Source: UBA2638 sp046293135
Lineage (GTDB): Bacteria; Pseudomonadota; Alphaproteobacteria; Micavibrionales; Micavibrionaceae
Assembly (NCBI GenBank): GCA_046293135.1
Contig: JBKBPR010000003.1
Coordinates: forward strand, 1-64,000
Length of the DNA: 64,000 nucleotides
Direction: 5' to 3'
Shown: positions 1 through 8,398 of the stretch, piece after piece
Position numbering within the stretch: the stretch's first letter is position 1
How the letters are laid out: the number at the start of each line of letters is the position of its first letter
Notes under the pieces: generated by a model
Databases searched by the model: none
What the model was told of the DNA's origin: nothing
The model's input: the letters and a program-made list of their open reading frames with translations, nothing else
Translations under genes and position numbers: made by a program

Positions 1-688
1 AAGCGCCGGATCAAAGGCCTATGAGGAGCAATTAAAGCAAGCACCGAAATTCAGAGTGCTCTATGCCGGGACATTGGGGCGCGCTCACCCTTATAAGGTG
101 ATCTTGAATGCCGCGGCGATTTTGGCGCAGAGCAATCCGGAGATTGAATTTGTCTTTGTCGGTGACGGTAAGGGCTTTGAAAAACTCGCGCAGGAGCGCA
201 CGCGTATGGGCTTGGAAAATGTGCGTCTTTTGCCGTATCAGCCCAATAGCGGCCTTAAGGAGGTCATGGAAAGCGGCGATGTGCATTTGATTTCAATGCG
301 TGAGAATGCCGCGGGTTGCCTTGTGCCGAGCAAGCTATATTCCGCTTTGGCGGTTGGTCGCCCTTGTGTTTTTGTTGGCCCCGAAGCTTGCGAAGCCGCC
401 AAAGTGATTGAAGATTACCGCGCCGGTGAAGTAATCCCGCAGGGCGATGCTGCGCTTTTGGCGAAGGTGATTTTACAATTCCGCATGAATGGTGAAACAT
501 GGTTTAAGGCGCATGAAGGCGCGTTAAAGGCGGGCGAGGTGTTTACTGCTGAAGCCTCTATTGAGGAATGGATCAGCCGTGCGAACGATCTGATTGAAGA
601 TATACAGCCTCCTAAAAAATTTCAGAAGTTCAATAAAAATGCAGCTGGAAAAAATATAGAAAGCAACCCTGACAAAGAGGCTGCATGA
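1..688 (+). CDS. Glycosyltransferase family 4, C-terminal part (partial)
   Basis: The reading frame is open to the window edge, so the N-terminal GT-B half lies outside. The visible part starts with the inter-domain strand (LYAGTLGRAHPYK) and contains the nucleotide-sugar-binding Rossmann half: FVFVGDGKG, then PSKLYSALAVGRPCVFVGP, a form of the E-x7-E region typical of WcaI/WbuB-like GT4 enzymes. These are cytoplasmic or membrane-associated enzymes that add a sugar to a lipid-linked glycan. The stop overlaps the ATG of the next gene (ATGA), so it is the upstream member of a GT4-Wzz-GT2 operon. Donor and acceptor cannot be told from sequence. The GTG at position 56 is internal and not the real start. 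Confidence 0.85.
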   Translation, partial: SAGSKAYEEQLKQAPKFRVLYAGTLGRAHPYKVILNAAAILAQSNPEIEFVFVGDGKGFEKLAQERTRMGLENVRLLPYQPNSGLKEVMESGDVHLISMRENAAGCLVPSKLYSALAVGRPCVFVGPEACEAAKVIEDYRAGEVIPQGDAALLAKVILQFRMNGETWFKAHEGALKAGEVFTAEASIEEWISRANDLIEDIQPPKKFQKFNKNAAGKNIESNPDKEAA

Positions 689-1608
689 GCGCCGCACCAT
701 CACCCAAAGCTCAGGCTAACGCTAACGCTCAAGCAAAACCAGAGCCTCACGAAAACTTCACGGAAAAATCCTATACCATCTATGATCTGTTATGCGAGCT
801 ACGCGCCAATAGTGTGCGCATTGTCATCGGCGCTGTGATCGGTCTTGGCCTTGCTTTCGCGTTTTTGAGCGTGAGCGTTCCCCATTACCGCGCTGAAATT
901 ATCATTGCCCCCGCCGCGCCGCTGACGGGCGCTGAATCCTCCTCGATGCTTGCAAATGAAGATATATTCGCGCTGCGCTTTTTGGTGCAGCGTTTGGGCG
1001 CTGGCACTGGTTCTGATTTCCAGCGCTTCGAGAATATTTTCAGCGGCGTGTCTGTTGCCGCCATATTGCTGCGCGATCCGAAAATTCAAGATGGCCTTGC
1101 GCGGGATAAATCCTTTATTTTTGAAGATCATACCGCCAAGGATTGGAGCGCGGAAAAGCTCTCGGATTATCTCAAGCGCCGCGTGATTTTAGAGCCTGTC
1201 GGCCTGACCAATGCCAAGCGCATGGTCTATTTGCACAGCGATCAGGACTTTGCAAAATATTTGCTCGGCGCGTTGCATCATATCGCGGATAGCCTTATAC
1301 GCCGCACAATCCGCGAGGAATCCCGCGCCCGCGTTGAATATCTCAGCAACGCTATGGCGCAAACCAACAACCCCGAACATCGCCGCGCTTTGACAACCTT
1401 GCTGATGGAGCAGGAGCGTCTTTTGATGCTGGTTTCCATCGACCAGCCTTATGCGGCGAGCGTGATTGAACCGCCGAGCGTCAACCTCAAACCGCGCTGG
1501 CCGGATGCGGCGCTGGTCTATCTCGTTTTGGGTTTTGTATTCGGGCTGATGGGGTTTTTAACCCGCCGCCCCGTTCCCGCAAATGATCCAATATCCGCGC
1601 CCGTATGA
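685..1608 (+). CDS. Wzz/chain-length-determinant-like inner membrane protein
   Basis: A 307-residue protein with the topology of polysaccharide co-polymerases: a cytoplasmic Pro/Ala-rich start, a first membrane helix around residues 45-65, a large periplasmic region, and a second helix near 276-298 ending in a short basic tail. After helix 1 the sequence runs into HYRAEIIIAPAAP, the Wzz-domain strand that follows TM1. It would set glycan chain length together with a polymerase and the outer-membrane exporter. There is no C-terminal tyrosine-kinase domain. It overlaps both neighbours by four bases (ATGA at each end), which indicates translational coupling. The family call is good; which glycan it controls is inference from context. 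Confidence 0.75.
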   Translation: MSAAPSPKAQANANAQAKPEPHENFTEKSYTIYDLLCELRANSVRIVIGAVIGLGLAFAFLSVSVPHYRAEIIIAPAAPLTGAESSSMLANEDIFALRFLVQRLGAGTGSDFQRFENIFSGVSVAAILLRDPKIQDGLARDKSFIFEDHTAKDWSAEKLSDYLKRRVILEPVGLTNAKRMVYLHSDQDFAKYLLGALHHIADSLIRRTIREESRARVEYLSNAMAQTNNPEHRRALTTLLMEQERLLMLVSIDQPYAASVIEPPSVNLKPRWPDAALVYLVLGFVFGLMGFLTRRPVPANDPISAPV

Positions 1609-2477
1609 CCGATAACCCACGCTCTATGTCACCCGCCATGATCGATCATATCAGCGTTATTATCGTTACCAAAAATGAAGCCCGCCACATTAAGCGATGT
1701 CTGGCCGCGCTCTCGAAATCGTTTGCCGATATTTATGTCGTGGATTCCCAAAGTACGGATGGCACGCTCGATATCGCCCGCGGATATGGCGCAAAATGCA
1801 TGTCATATCAATGGGATGACCGTTATCCGAAAAAGCGCGGCTGGTGCTTGGAAAATATCAAAACACTGCAAGATTGGGTTTTGTTTGTTGATGCAGATGA
1901 GATTGTGACGGAGGATCTGGCCGAAGCTTTGGCGTATATTCCGCTGAGCGGGGCGGGGTATTTCATCGAAAGCCGATATGCGCTCAGCGGCAAAGTTTTA
2001 CGCTTTGGCGCGCGCAATAAAAAGCTGTGCTTGCTCAATCGGCATAAGATGAGCTTCCCCGCTATTGATGATCTGGATATTGCGGGGATGGGCGAAATCG
2101 AGGGGCATTATCAACCTGTGCGGCGCTCCTACTTTGCGCGGGAGGCTATCGGCACTATTTACGGCGCTTATATGCTGCATTACGCCTTTGAGGATGAAAC
2201 CGCGTGGCGCACACGCCATGAGCGTTACGCGCAATGGGAAGCGCAAATGAGCGTGCGCAATCTCTGGCCGCGTGATCCTGTTTTGTATCGGCAAATCCTG
2301 AAACGGATTTTTCGTGCTCTACCGTTCAGGGGAACTGCGGCCTTTTTACATTCTTATGTCTTGACGTTCGGTATTCTGGACGGCATGGACGGGCTAAGAT
2401 TTGCCCGCGCCCGCGGCTGGTATTATCGCCGCATTGCGCAGGAAATTCGTGCTATTAAAAAAGTGAAGAAGGTGTAG
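1605..2477 (+). CDS. Glycosyltransferase family 2, WaaE/KdtX-like
   Basis: A 290-residue GT-A fold enzyme. ISVIIVTKNEARHIKRCL near residue 15 is the GT2 nucleotide-binding start, VVDSQSTDGT follows, and FVDADEIV near residue 100 is the DxD metal/nucleotide-sugar site. The C-terminal part (KRIFRALPFRG, FLHSYVLTFGILDG) resembles LPS-core/WaaE-like GT2 enzymes that act at the inner membrane. It starts inside the stop of the Wzz-like gene and closes the operon. Its end lies only four bases from the convergent end of the next gene, with no obvious terminator between them. The sugar specificity is not visible. Confidence 0.8.
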   Translation: MTDNPRSMSPAMIDHISVIIVTKNEARHIKRCLAALSKSFADIYVVDSQSTDGTLDIARGYGAKCMSYQWDDRYPKKRGWCLENIKTLQDWVLFVDADEIVTEDLAEALAYIPLSGAGYFIESRYALSGKVLRFGARNKKLCLLNRHKMSFPAIDDLDIAGMGEIEGHYQPVRRSYFAREAIGTIYGAYMLHYAFEDETAWRTRHERYAQWEAQMSVRNLWPRDPVLYRQILKRIFRALPFRGTAAFLHSYVLTFGILDGMDGLRFARARGWYYRRIAQEIRAIKKVKKV

Positions 2478-2481
2478 AGGG

Positions 2482-4266
2482 TTATGGTCCGCCCGGTGCA
2501 ATTGGTGGCTCTGCTGTGGGCGGAAGGCGCTCCGGCGGTAATGGCGTAACGACGGCCATGCTCTGTTCACGCGCGGCGCTGAATGCTTCCGTTGCGTTTT
2601 GAGGCATATCTGGTGACGTGTAAAATCTGTTTCCATTCTCGCCTCTAATAAAATATCCCGTTGGAACATCGCCATGTGTATCGAGGCGATCATTATGCAC
2701 TGGGCTTGTATATTGAATGGTAAATCTGTCACCAAATATGCGTCTAAGGCTCTCGATATCCGTGATCGTGTCTATTTCATCGAAATGGGCATCCGATTGA
2801 TGAAAAGCATCGATCATATTGCCGCCATTGAGGCTGTAAACGGCTTGGCTGTCGTTCAGGTCGATATGAAACAGCAATGTTCCGTCAGCGGACAAGATTT
2901 CCACCTGTCCGGTATCGGCATCAATCGCGCCGAGCTGCGCGGATATTTCAGTGCCGTGTTGCAGCAAATCAGGGCGTGCCGGCGCAATAACGCTATCCAT
3001 ATCAAGCGTTGCAAAGGCATTTTGCATATGGGTCGCAAAGACATCCGCATCAAAACGTTGCCCGATGCGTGACGCATCAAAAGCCCTTTCAATCTGGGCA
3101 TAAAAATGCGGGCGCATATGTTCGGGGATATCAAGCTCGGGGCCAACAGGGCGACCGTTAAGTGCTGTAGTGCCTTCAATCCGCGCTTGGAAATAACTGA
3201 TAAGATGCTCCGGCCTCATCGCTGCGCCATAATTTAAATCATTCATAACGTGATTATAGGCGTCCTTAAATAGGGCATGGTCAAGCCCCGCATTTTGCAC
3301 GATAGGCGCAGTAGCGAGCACCGGACTATCACCGCTCAGTAGCGCGCTGATGGCTCTTCGTGTGCCGTCCTCAGACGGGCTGTACAAAATTGTGTCAACA
3401 CCGCCATCAATTACAATTTGTGATGGCCGTATCGTATCAATTGCGAATGTACCGAAAACAGCCATGATTTCGTCAGCTTTCTGCGCGGCCATTTCGGGCG
3501 GAAAATCGCCGATAGGAAATGTGCCGTCGCGAATATCTTGTTCTATTCTGGCACGGTACATTTCGCGGATTTCATCGGGCAGCATTGATGTCGTGATGAA
3601 ATAATCGTGCCTTCCGAGCAGGCGCGTTCCTTCAGGGAAATCATCGGCTGTAATTTCTCTCTGCCGCATTTGGCCATTCGCTTCAAAGAGTGTTTCGCGG
3701 AAATAATTGAAAAGGGCATCACCGGCGGGATTGTTGCTAATATCAACCGTCGGCTGAGGGATATCGGCAGGCGGTGGGCGCGCAGGGTTCGCAGGATTGG
3801 CCGCAAAAGCGGGTAGGCCGCCAGATTGAAATATTGCAAAAATAGCTGTGAACAAGCTTATCAGATCGCCGCTTTGCAGCGCCTGCGTCAATCGTTCTTG
3901 CATTTCTGAGCTCATATTCAAAAACTGCATCTGCGATGTGACATCGCGCGAGTTGGCTTGCACCTCTTGCGCTGTTCTGGCTCTGATCGGATCAGCGCTC
4001 CAGCCAGCCGCCGAAGCTTTCAACCGCGCCGCAAAATCCTCGGATGTACCAGCTTCCAATGCGCTAACGGCATCTGCTGTAATTGAGTCGTGCGAATATT
4101 GCTGCACAATCTCACGCAGCATATTTTGCGCAACCTCTAAGTCTTGAGCTCCCAGTGAGCCGATTGCACTTTCATGACCTTGGGCAAGACGTGCTTCCCA
4201 ATCATCACCGCGATCGGCGTTGTGCAAAATATCGAGAAATTCCTGAACTTCAGGCGTAAAAGCCAT
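2482..4266 (-). CDS. Uncharacterised 594-residue protein
   Basis: I do not recognise this protein. Residues 1-130 are acidic and probably helical. A short hydrophobic patch near 135-160 (LISLFTAIFAIF) leads into a Pro/Ala-rich linker (NPANPARPPPADIPQP), then a mixed 400-residue region, and a Pro-rich end (PLPPERLPPTAEPPIAPGGP). There is no cleavable signal peptide, no membrane bundle, no Cys pairs and no known catalytic motif. It is transcribed against the polysaccharide genes around it and has its own 220 bp upstream gap. The size, Pro-rich linkers and lack of homology signals would suit a secreted effector or structural protein, but that is speculation. Confidence 0.7.
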   Translation of the reverse strand: MAFTPEVQEFLDILHNADRGDDWEARLAQGHESAIGSLGAQDLEVAQNMLREIVQQYSHDSITADAVSALEAGTSEDFAARLKASAAGWSADPIRARTAQEVQANSRDVTSQMQFLNMSSEMQERLTQALQSGDLISLFTAIFAIFQSGGLPAFAANPANPARPPPADIPQPTVDISNNPAGDALFNYFRETLFEANGQMRQREITADDFPEGTRLLGRHDYFITTSMLPDEIREMYRARIEQDIRDGTFPIGDFPPEMAAQKADEIMAVFGTFAIDTIRPSQIVIDGGVDTILYSPSEDGTRRAISALLSGDSPVLATAPIVQNAGLDHALFKDAYNHVMNDLNYGAAMRPEHLISYFQARIEGTTALNGRPVGPELDIPEHMRPHFYAQIERAFDASRIGQRFDADVFATHMQNAFATLDMDSVIAPARPDLLQHGTEISAQLGAIDADTGQVEILSADGTLLFHIDLNDSQAVYSLNGGNMIDAFHQSDAHFDEIDTITDIESLRRIFGDRFTIQYTSPVHNDRLDTHGDVPTGYFIRGENGNRFYTSPDMPQNATEAFSAAREQSMAVVTPLPPERLPPTAEPPIAPGGP

Positions 4267-4486
4267 CTATACAACACCCTTTAACTTTCAATAACCCCTT
4301 GTTTTATTTTGTTTTTTTAGGGGTTTTCACACTATTACCGTTTTTTGCGACTCTATTTTGGACGCTTTTTATATGTTCACATCATCGCATATTTTTCACA
4401 AAAATACAAATTTCGGCTAGTCTGGAATAGGCGCAAAAATCAAAGCGCCCAAAAGACTGAAAAAAGACCGAAAAAAGGATCATAAT

Positions 4487-5260
4487 TTGTTCTCGATTAT
4501 CACCGTAACACTGAACAATCATGCGGGCTTGCGCCGCACATATCAATCGCTGCAAACCCAAAATCATAAGGGTTTCGAGTGGATTGTGATTGATGGTGGC
4601 TCGGCTGATGAAACGCTGGAATTTTTGCGGAAAAACCCGCCTGAAACTCTTATCAGCGAGCCTGATCAGGGGCTGTATGATGCGATGAACAAGGGCATAA
4701 AGCTGGCGCGGCGGGATTACGTTTTGTTTTTAAATGCGGGCGATGCGCTGGCCTCCCCCGACATATTGCACAAAATTTCCGAAGACCTTAAAACCCCATC
4801 AAGCCAAAATTCTACGCCGCGCCCTTATGCGTTTTTATACGGTGATGCGCTGGAGCTTGAGGACAATTCCGCGCTCCGTTTAAAGCCCGCCCGCCCTTAT
4901 CATAAGCGGCGTTGGGGCATGATAACGCATCATCAGGCGATGCTTTACCACCGTGAAAACCTGCAGCATTTTTCTTATGATCTCAGCTATAAAATCGCCG
5001 CGGATTACGATTTAACGCTGCGGTTTTTGGGTTCTATCCTCGAGTCTGAAATTTTATATTTGCCCTTCCCGATCTGTATTTTCGAAGCGGGCGGCCTCTC
5101 GCAACAAAAGGCGGGGCTAGGGCGCAAGGAACAATTCAAAGCGCGGCAAAAACACAAAAATTGCCCGCTCGCCATGAATGCCCTGATTTACAGCGTCCAA
5201 GCCGCAAGCCTTGCCCTGCGCCGCATCGTGCCGCCTCTCTATTGGCGCTTGCGGGGGTAA
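4487..5260 (+). CDS. Glycosyltransferase family 2, WcaE-like
   Basis: A 257-residue GT-A enzyme. FSIITVTLNNHAGLRRTYQSL opens the fold, IVIDGGSADETL follows, and ISEPDQGLYDAMNKGIKLA is the diagnostic stretch of this GT2 subgroup (colanic-acid WcaE type). The DxD position reads FLNAGD, as is normal there. The start is a TTG with AAAGGA just upstream; no ATG fits the fold start. It stands alone, with a gap of about 220 bp from the divergent orphan gene and tail-to-tail with the export gene. It probably adds one sugar to the same glycan. Confidence 0.8.
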   Translation: MFSIITVTLNNHAGLRRTYQSLQTQNHKGFEWIVIDGGSADETLEFLRKNPPETLISEPDQGLYDAMNKGIKLARRDYVLFLNAGDALASPDILHKISEDLKTPSSQNSTPRPYAFLYGDALELEDNSALRLKPARPYHKRRWGMITHHQAMLYHRENLQHFSYDLSYKIAADYDLTLRFLGSILESEILYLPFPICIFEAGGLSQQKAGLGRKEQFKARQKHKNCPLAMNALIYSVQAASLALRRIVPPLYWRLRG

Positions 5261-5289
5261 TGCGAGTTTAACCCCTAATTTTTCAAACC

Positions 5290-8253
5290 CTAATCGCGGC
5301 GGACATCATCGAGGAAAATCGCCGTAATCGCCAGATTGCTCAAGATCTGGCTGATATCCTTCGCGCTTTGCATGAAGTCAAACGGCTTGGGGTCGCGCGG
5401 AACAACGATGGTCGAGCCGGGCGGAATAATCGCCGCGCGGTGGTTCCAATTGTTGACGCGCAGGGGCTGCGCGCTGCCATCGGGATAGAGCACAAAGGCG
5501 CGGCTTTTATCGGCGTGATAGGTAAAGCCGCCCGCCTCTTGGATATAATCAATCGGGCGTTTGCCGTCACGAAATTGCAGCGCGGCGGGGGAGAGAACTT
5601 CGCCGCTGACCCGCACGCTCAAGGGGCGCTTGGGAATGAAAATACGATCACCGGCCTCCAGCAGCATATCCAGCTCAGGATTGGCGCGTAAAATACCGGG
5701 GTCGGTTTCGGCTATGATACGTCCGACCGCCTCGACCGAGCGCAATTCTTCGGCCAGCCCCCGCGCCATAACGATTTGTGTCGTGTTCGGGCCTTGGCCG
5801 CTGGTGCTCTGATTTTCGATGGTCATGGCAAGGGCGCGTTCCAGATCACGGGCGGCGGCGCGATAGCGGTTTTCTTCGGCGCGGCGTTCACTCTCGCGGC
5901 TAAAAATCGAGCCTTGCGGATAGGCATCTATATTCAGCCCGCCGGCGCGGGTAATTAAATCCGACACTTTATCACCGGGGATTAGATCATAGCGGCCGGG
6001 ATTGCGAACCTCGCCCAAAATCATCACGCTGCGGTCGCGGATTTTATCGAATTTCTGATTGACGCGCACGGAATCGCCGGGGCCGATCACGATATCTTTC
6101 GGGTTGGTCTGATTGAGATTAACGGTGTATCTGAAAATTGACGGCGCGGCGTTGGTTTCTGCTATGGAATACGCTTCAGATGTGAGTGTTTCAGCAATCA
6201 GTGTTTCAGGCGCATTGTTTAAATCTGCGTTTAAACCTCCGCTCAAATCTCCGCTGAGATTTTCGCCCAAGCCCGTATCCGCGTCATTGGTTGCGGGGCT
6301 TATATCCAGATCAATTTTGCGCTGGGTGGCGGTAATCTCGATATTGCCTGTATTGGCCTCCAGCGCCAGCCCGCCCGCAACAGCCAGAACGGAGTCCAGC
6401 GTTGTGCCTTGGGCAACGGGGAAAGCGCCGCTATGCCGCACCGCGCCGCGAATAAAGGCTGCGCGTTCCCGCAAAAATGCTGCCAAAACGGGATCATCAA
6501 TCATTGGCGGGCGCGGGGCTGCTGCGTTTTGACGATAGGCCGCCGCTTGCATAAAGCCATCTCCCGCAAAACCAGCGCCGCCAAAATCTTGTCTTTGCGC
6601 GCCAACGCTAGAGCCTTGCTCACCGATATAGGCCGCGCGTGCCATGAAATTGTTGCGCTTGGCATCGCCCGTTTGATCGGCGTTTAAGGCCAATGCGCCG
6701 CCATATTCCTCATGATGGCCTGCATTGTTCTGTGGGGCTTTATTGTGCAAGGCTCTGATTTGCGCGTTCGAGAATAAATGCACAATATCATCTTCCTGCA
6801 AAGCGTCATCATATTGCCCCGATAGCACAAGGCGCAGCGAGAAGTCCTGATAATGCCGCGCCAGACGCTGCCCGTCCCAACGCTCGATCACACCGATCAG
6901 CGGGTAAATATCATCGCCGAGCACTGTGCCGTTCGGCAGCAGGTCAGAGAGCGTTTTGATCTCGTCAATCGCGTAAATGCCGGGCTTGCGGGTATGGCCT
7001 TTTAGCTCGACCGTTCCAGCGCGTTTTTCCCGCCCTTTCGAGACAACCAAAATCGACCCGTCGGCGAAAAGCGGCGTGTAAGGCTCTGTGACATCGGCGG
7101 CGTTTTCCTGCCCGTCGGATTGCATCGAAAGGCGCATAAATCTGTTTTGGCCGCTGACCAGAACGCCGCCCGCAAATTCGAGCATGTCATTGAGCGAGAG
7201 CTTTTCAGAGGCGTTTTGCGCATCGTGGCGCATACCGTTCAGGCGCGGCAAAATCTCATAGATACCGGCGCGTTTGACCTCGCCCGCAATCGCAACCGTC
7301 GGGCCAAGCGGCGGCACGGCGATACGGTCGCCGTCTTGCAAATTCATATCGGCCTCCGCGCCGCCATGCAGCAGCAAGCCATAAAGATCGATCATCGTGG
7401 TGCGCCCGTCACGGATCAAGCGCACTTGGCGCAAGCTGCCCGATTTATCAATCCCGCCCGCCTCCATCAAGGCATCCAGAACGGTATGAAACACGGTCAG
7501 ATTTTGCCGCCCCGGCCTACGGACATGACCGACGACCAGAACGCCGATTTGCCGCACCGTCGCCAGCGACACATGCGCTTGGGTGTTGTGCAGATTGCGG
7601 GCGGCGGCATCAATCGAAATTCTGAGCTGGCCGATCGAACGCCCCGCTGCGGGGATGGGCGGGAAATCCTTGATAAAAAGTGCGCCCGTATTGCTGATCT
7701 CGTAAACCGCGCGGTCATGGCGCTGGCCTGTGAAAACAATCTCCAGCTGATCGCCGATGCTCAAGATAAAATCATCGCGCACCGTGCCGGAGGGAACGGA
7801 AAAGCTCTCCCGCACCGCACCGCTCAAAACCCTGCGGGTTTCGGCGCTGGGAATACCGAACAGATCATAACCGAATTGCTCCACCGGATCGACAATGCGG
7901 CGGGCATACATCGCCTCAATCGCCGATACGGGGGAGATATGTTGCGCCATGGGCTGGTGCATCATTGGCGCTGTCATCATGTGCCGCGCTATAGGTTGAT
8001 ATATAGGCTTCGGCGCATACTGCGGCACAGGCTGGTGAGCATACGGATCAATGAAATAATCGGGGCTGGGCTGTATTCCGCGGCTTTGCGTGGCAAAGCC
8101 TTGCGCGTACTCATCAGCATGATCATAGCGCGCGCTGGCCTGATCCCATTGCACAGGCAAGGACGGATAGCCCGTTTGCGCCAACGCGGAGTGCGTGACG
8201 ACATAAAGGCTTAAAAACAAGACGGCCAGAACAAGCTTTTTAAAAAACATCAA
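5290..8253 (-). CDS. Large Wza-type polysaccharide export protein with multiple SLBB domains
   Basis: A 987-residue protein with a signal peptide (FFKKLVLAVLFLSLYVV, cut after SALA). A Pro/Tyr/Gln/His-rich stretch follows to about residue 105. The polysaccharide-export domain is near 158-232 (SIGDQLEIVF, GALFIKDFPPIPAAGRS). SLBB beta-grasp modules then repeat, recognised by strands such as VGHVRRPG, IAGEVKRAG, LKGHTRKPG, IRGAVRHSG, ILGEVRNPG and VSGEVLSPA, about six in all. Canonical Wza is about 380 residues with two SLBBs, so this belongs to the long class. There is no lipobox Cys, so membrane insertion must differ from lipidated Wza. It is expected to form the outer-membrane/periplasmic conduit for the glycan of the adjacent genes. 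Confidence 0.85.
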   Translation of the reverse strand: MMFFKKLVLAVLFLSLYVVTHSALAQTGYPSLPVQWDQASARYDHADEYAQGFATQSRGIQPSPDYFIDPYAHQPVPQYAPKPIYQPIARHMMTAPMMHQPMAQHISPVSAIEAMYARRIVDPVEQFGYDLFGIPSAETRRVLSGAVRESFSVPSGTVRDDFILSIGDQLEIVFTGQRHDRAVYEISNTGALFIKDFPPIPAAGRSIGQLRISIDAAARNLHNTQAHVSLATVRQIGVLVVGHVRRPGRQNLTVFHTVLDALMEAGGIDKSGSLRQVRLIRDGRTTMIDLYGLLLHGGAEADMNLQDGDRIAVPPLGPTVAIAGEVKRAGIYEILPRLNGMRHDAQNASEKLSLNDMLEFAGGVLVSGQNRFMRLSMQSDGQENAADVTEPYTPLFADGSILVVSKGREKRAGTVELKGHTRKPGIYAIDEIKTLSDLLPNGTVLGDDIYPLIGVIERWDGQRLARHYQDFSLRLVLSGQYDDALQEDDIVHLFSNAQIRALHNKAPQNNAGHHEEYGGALALNADQTGDAKRNNFMARAAYIGEQGSSVGAQRQDFGGAGFAGDGFMQAAAYRQNAAAPRPPMIDDPVLAAFLRERAAFIRGAVRHSGAFPVAQGTTLDSVLAVAGGLALEANTGNIEITATQRKIDLDISPATNDADTGLGENLSGDLSGGLNADLNNAPETLIAETLTSEAYSIAETNAAPSIFRYTVNLNQTNPKDIVIGPGDSVRVNQKFDKIRDRSVMILGEVRNPGRYDLIPGDKVSDLITRAGGLNIDAYPQGSIFSRESERRAEENRYRAAARDLERALAMTIENQSTSGQGPNTTQIVMARGLAEELRSVEAVGRIIAETDPGILRANPELDMLLEAGDRIFIPKRPLSVRVSGEVLSPAALQFRDGKRPIDYIQEAGGFTYHADKSRAFVLYPDGSAQPLRVNNWNHRAAIIPPGSTIVVPRDPKPFDFMQSAKDISQILSNLAITAIFLDDVRRD

Positions 8254-8398
8254 TCAATACGCGAAAAATGAGAACGATGAGGACAATAAAGACCAGAGAA
8301 AGATTATAGATAGAAACAAAAATGGCGCAGGAATCTGCATACATTAGTATATGCGAGCACTTCGCCTTAGAAAACAGTTTTTGGAATTTATCCTGATT

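Noticed and set aside
7120..8214. A 364-codon frame on the plus strand opposite the export gene
   Set aside because: It is a long antisense shadow of a GC-rich SLBB gene; its product is rich in Arg/His with no fold pattern and there is no ribosome site.
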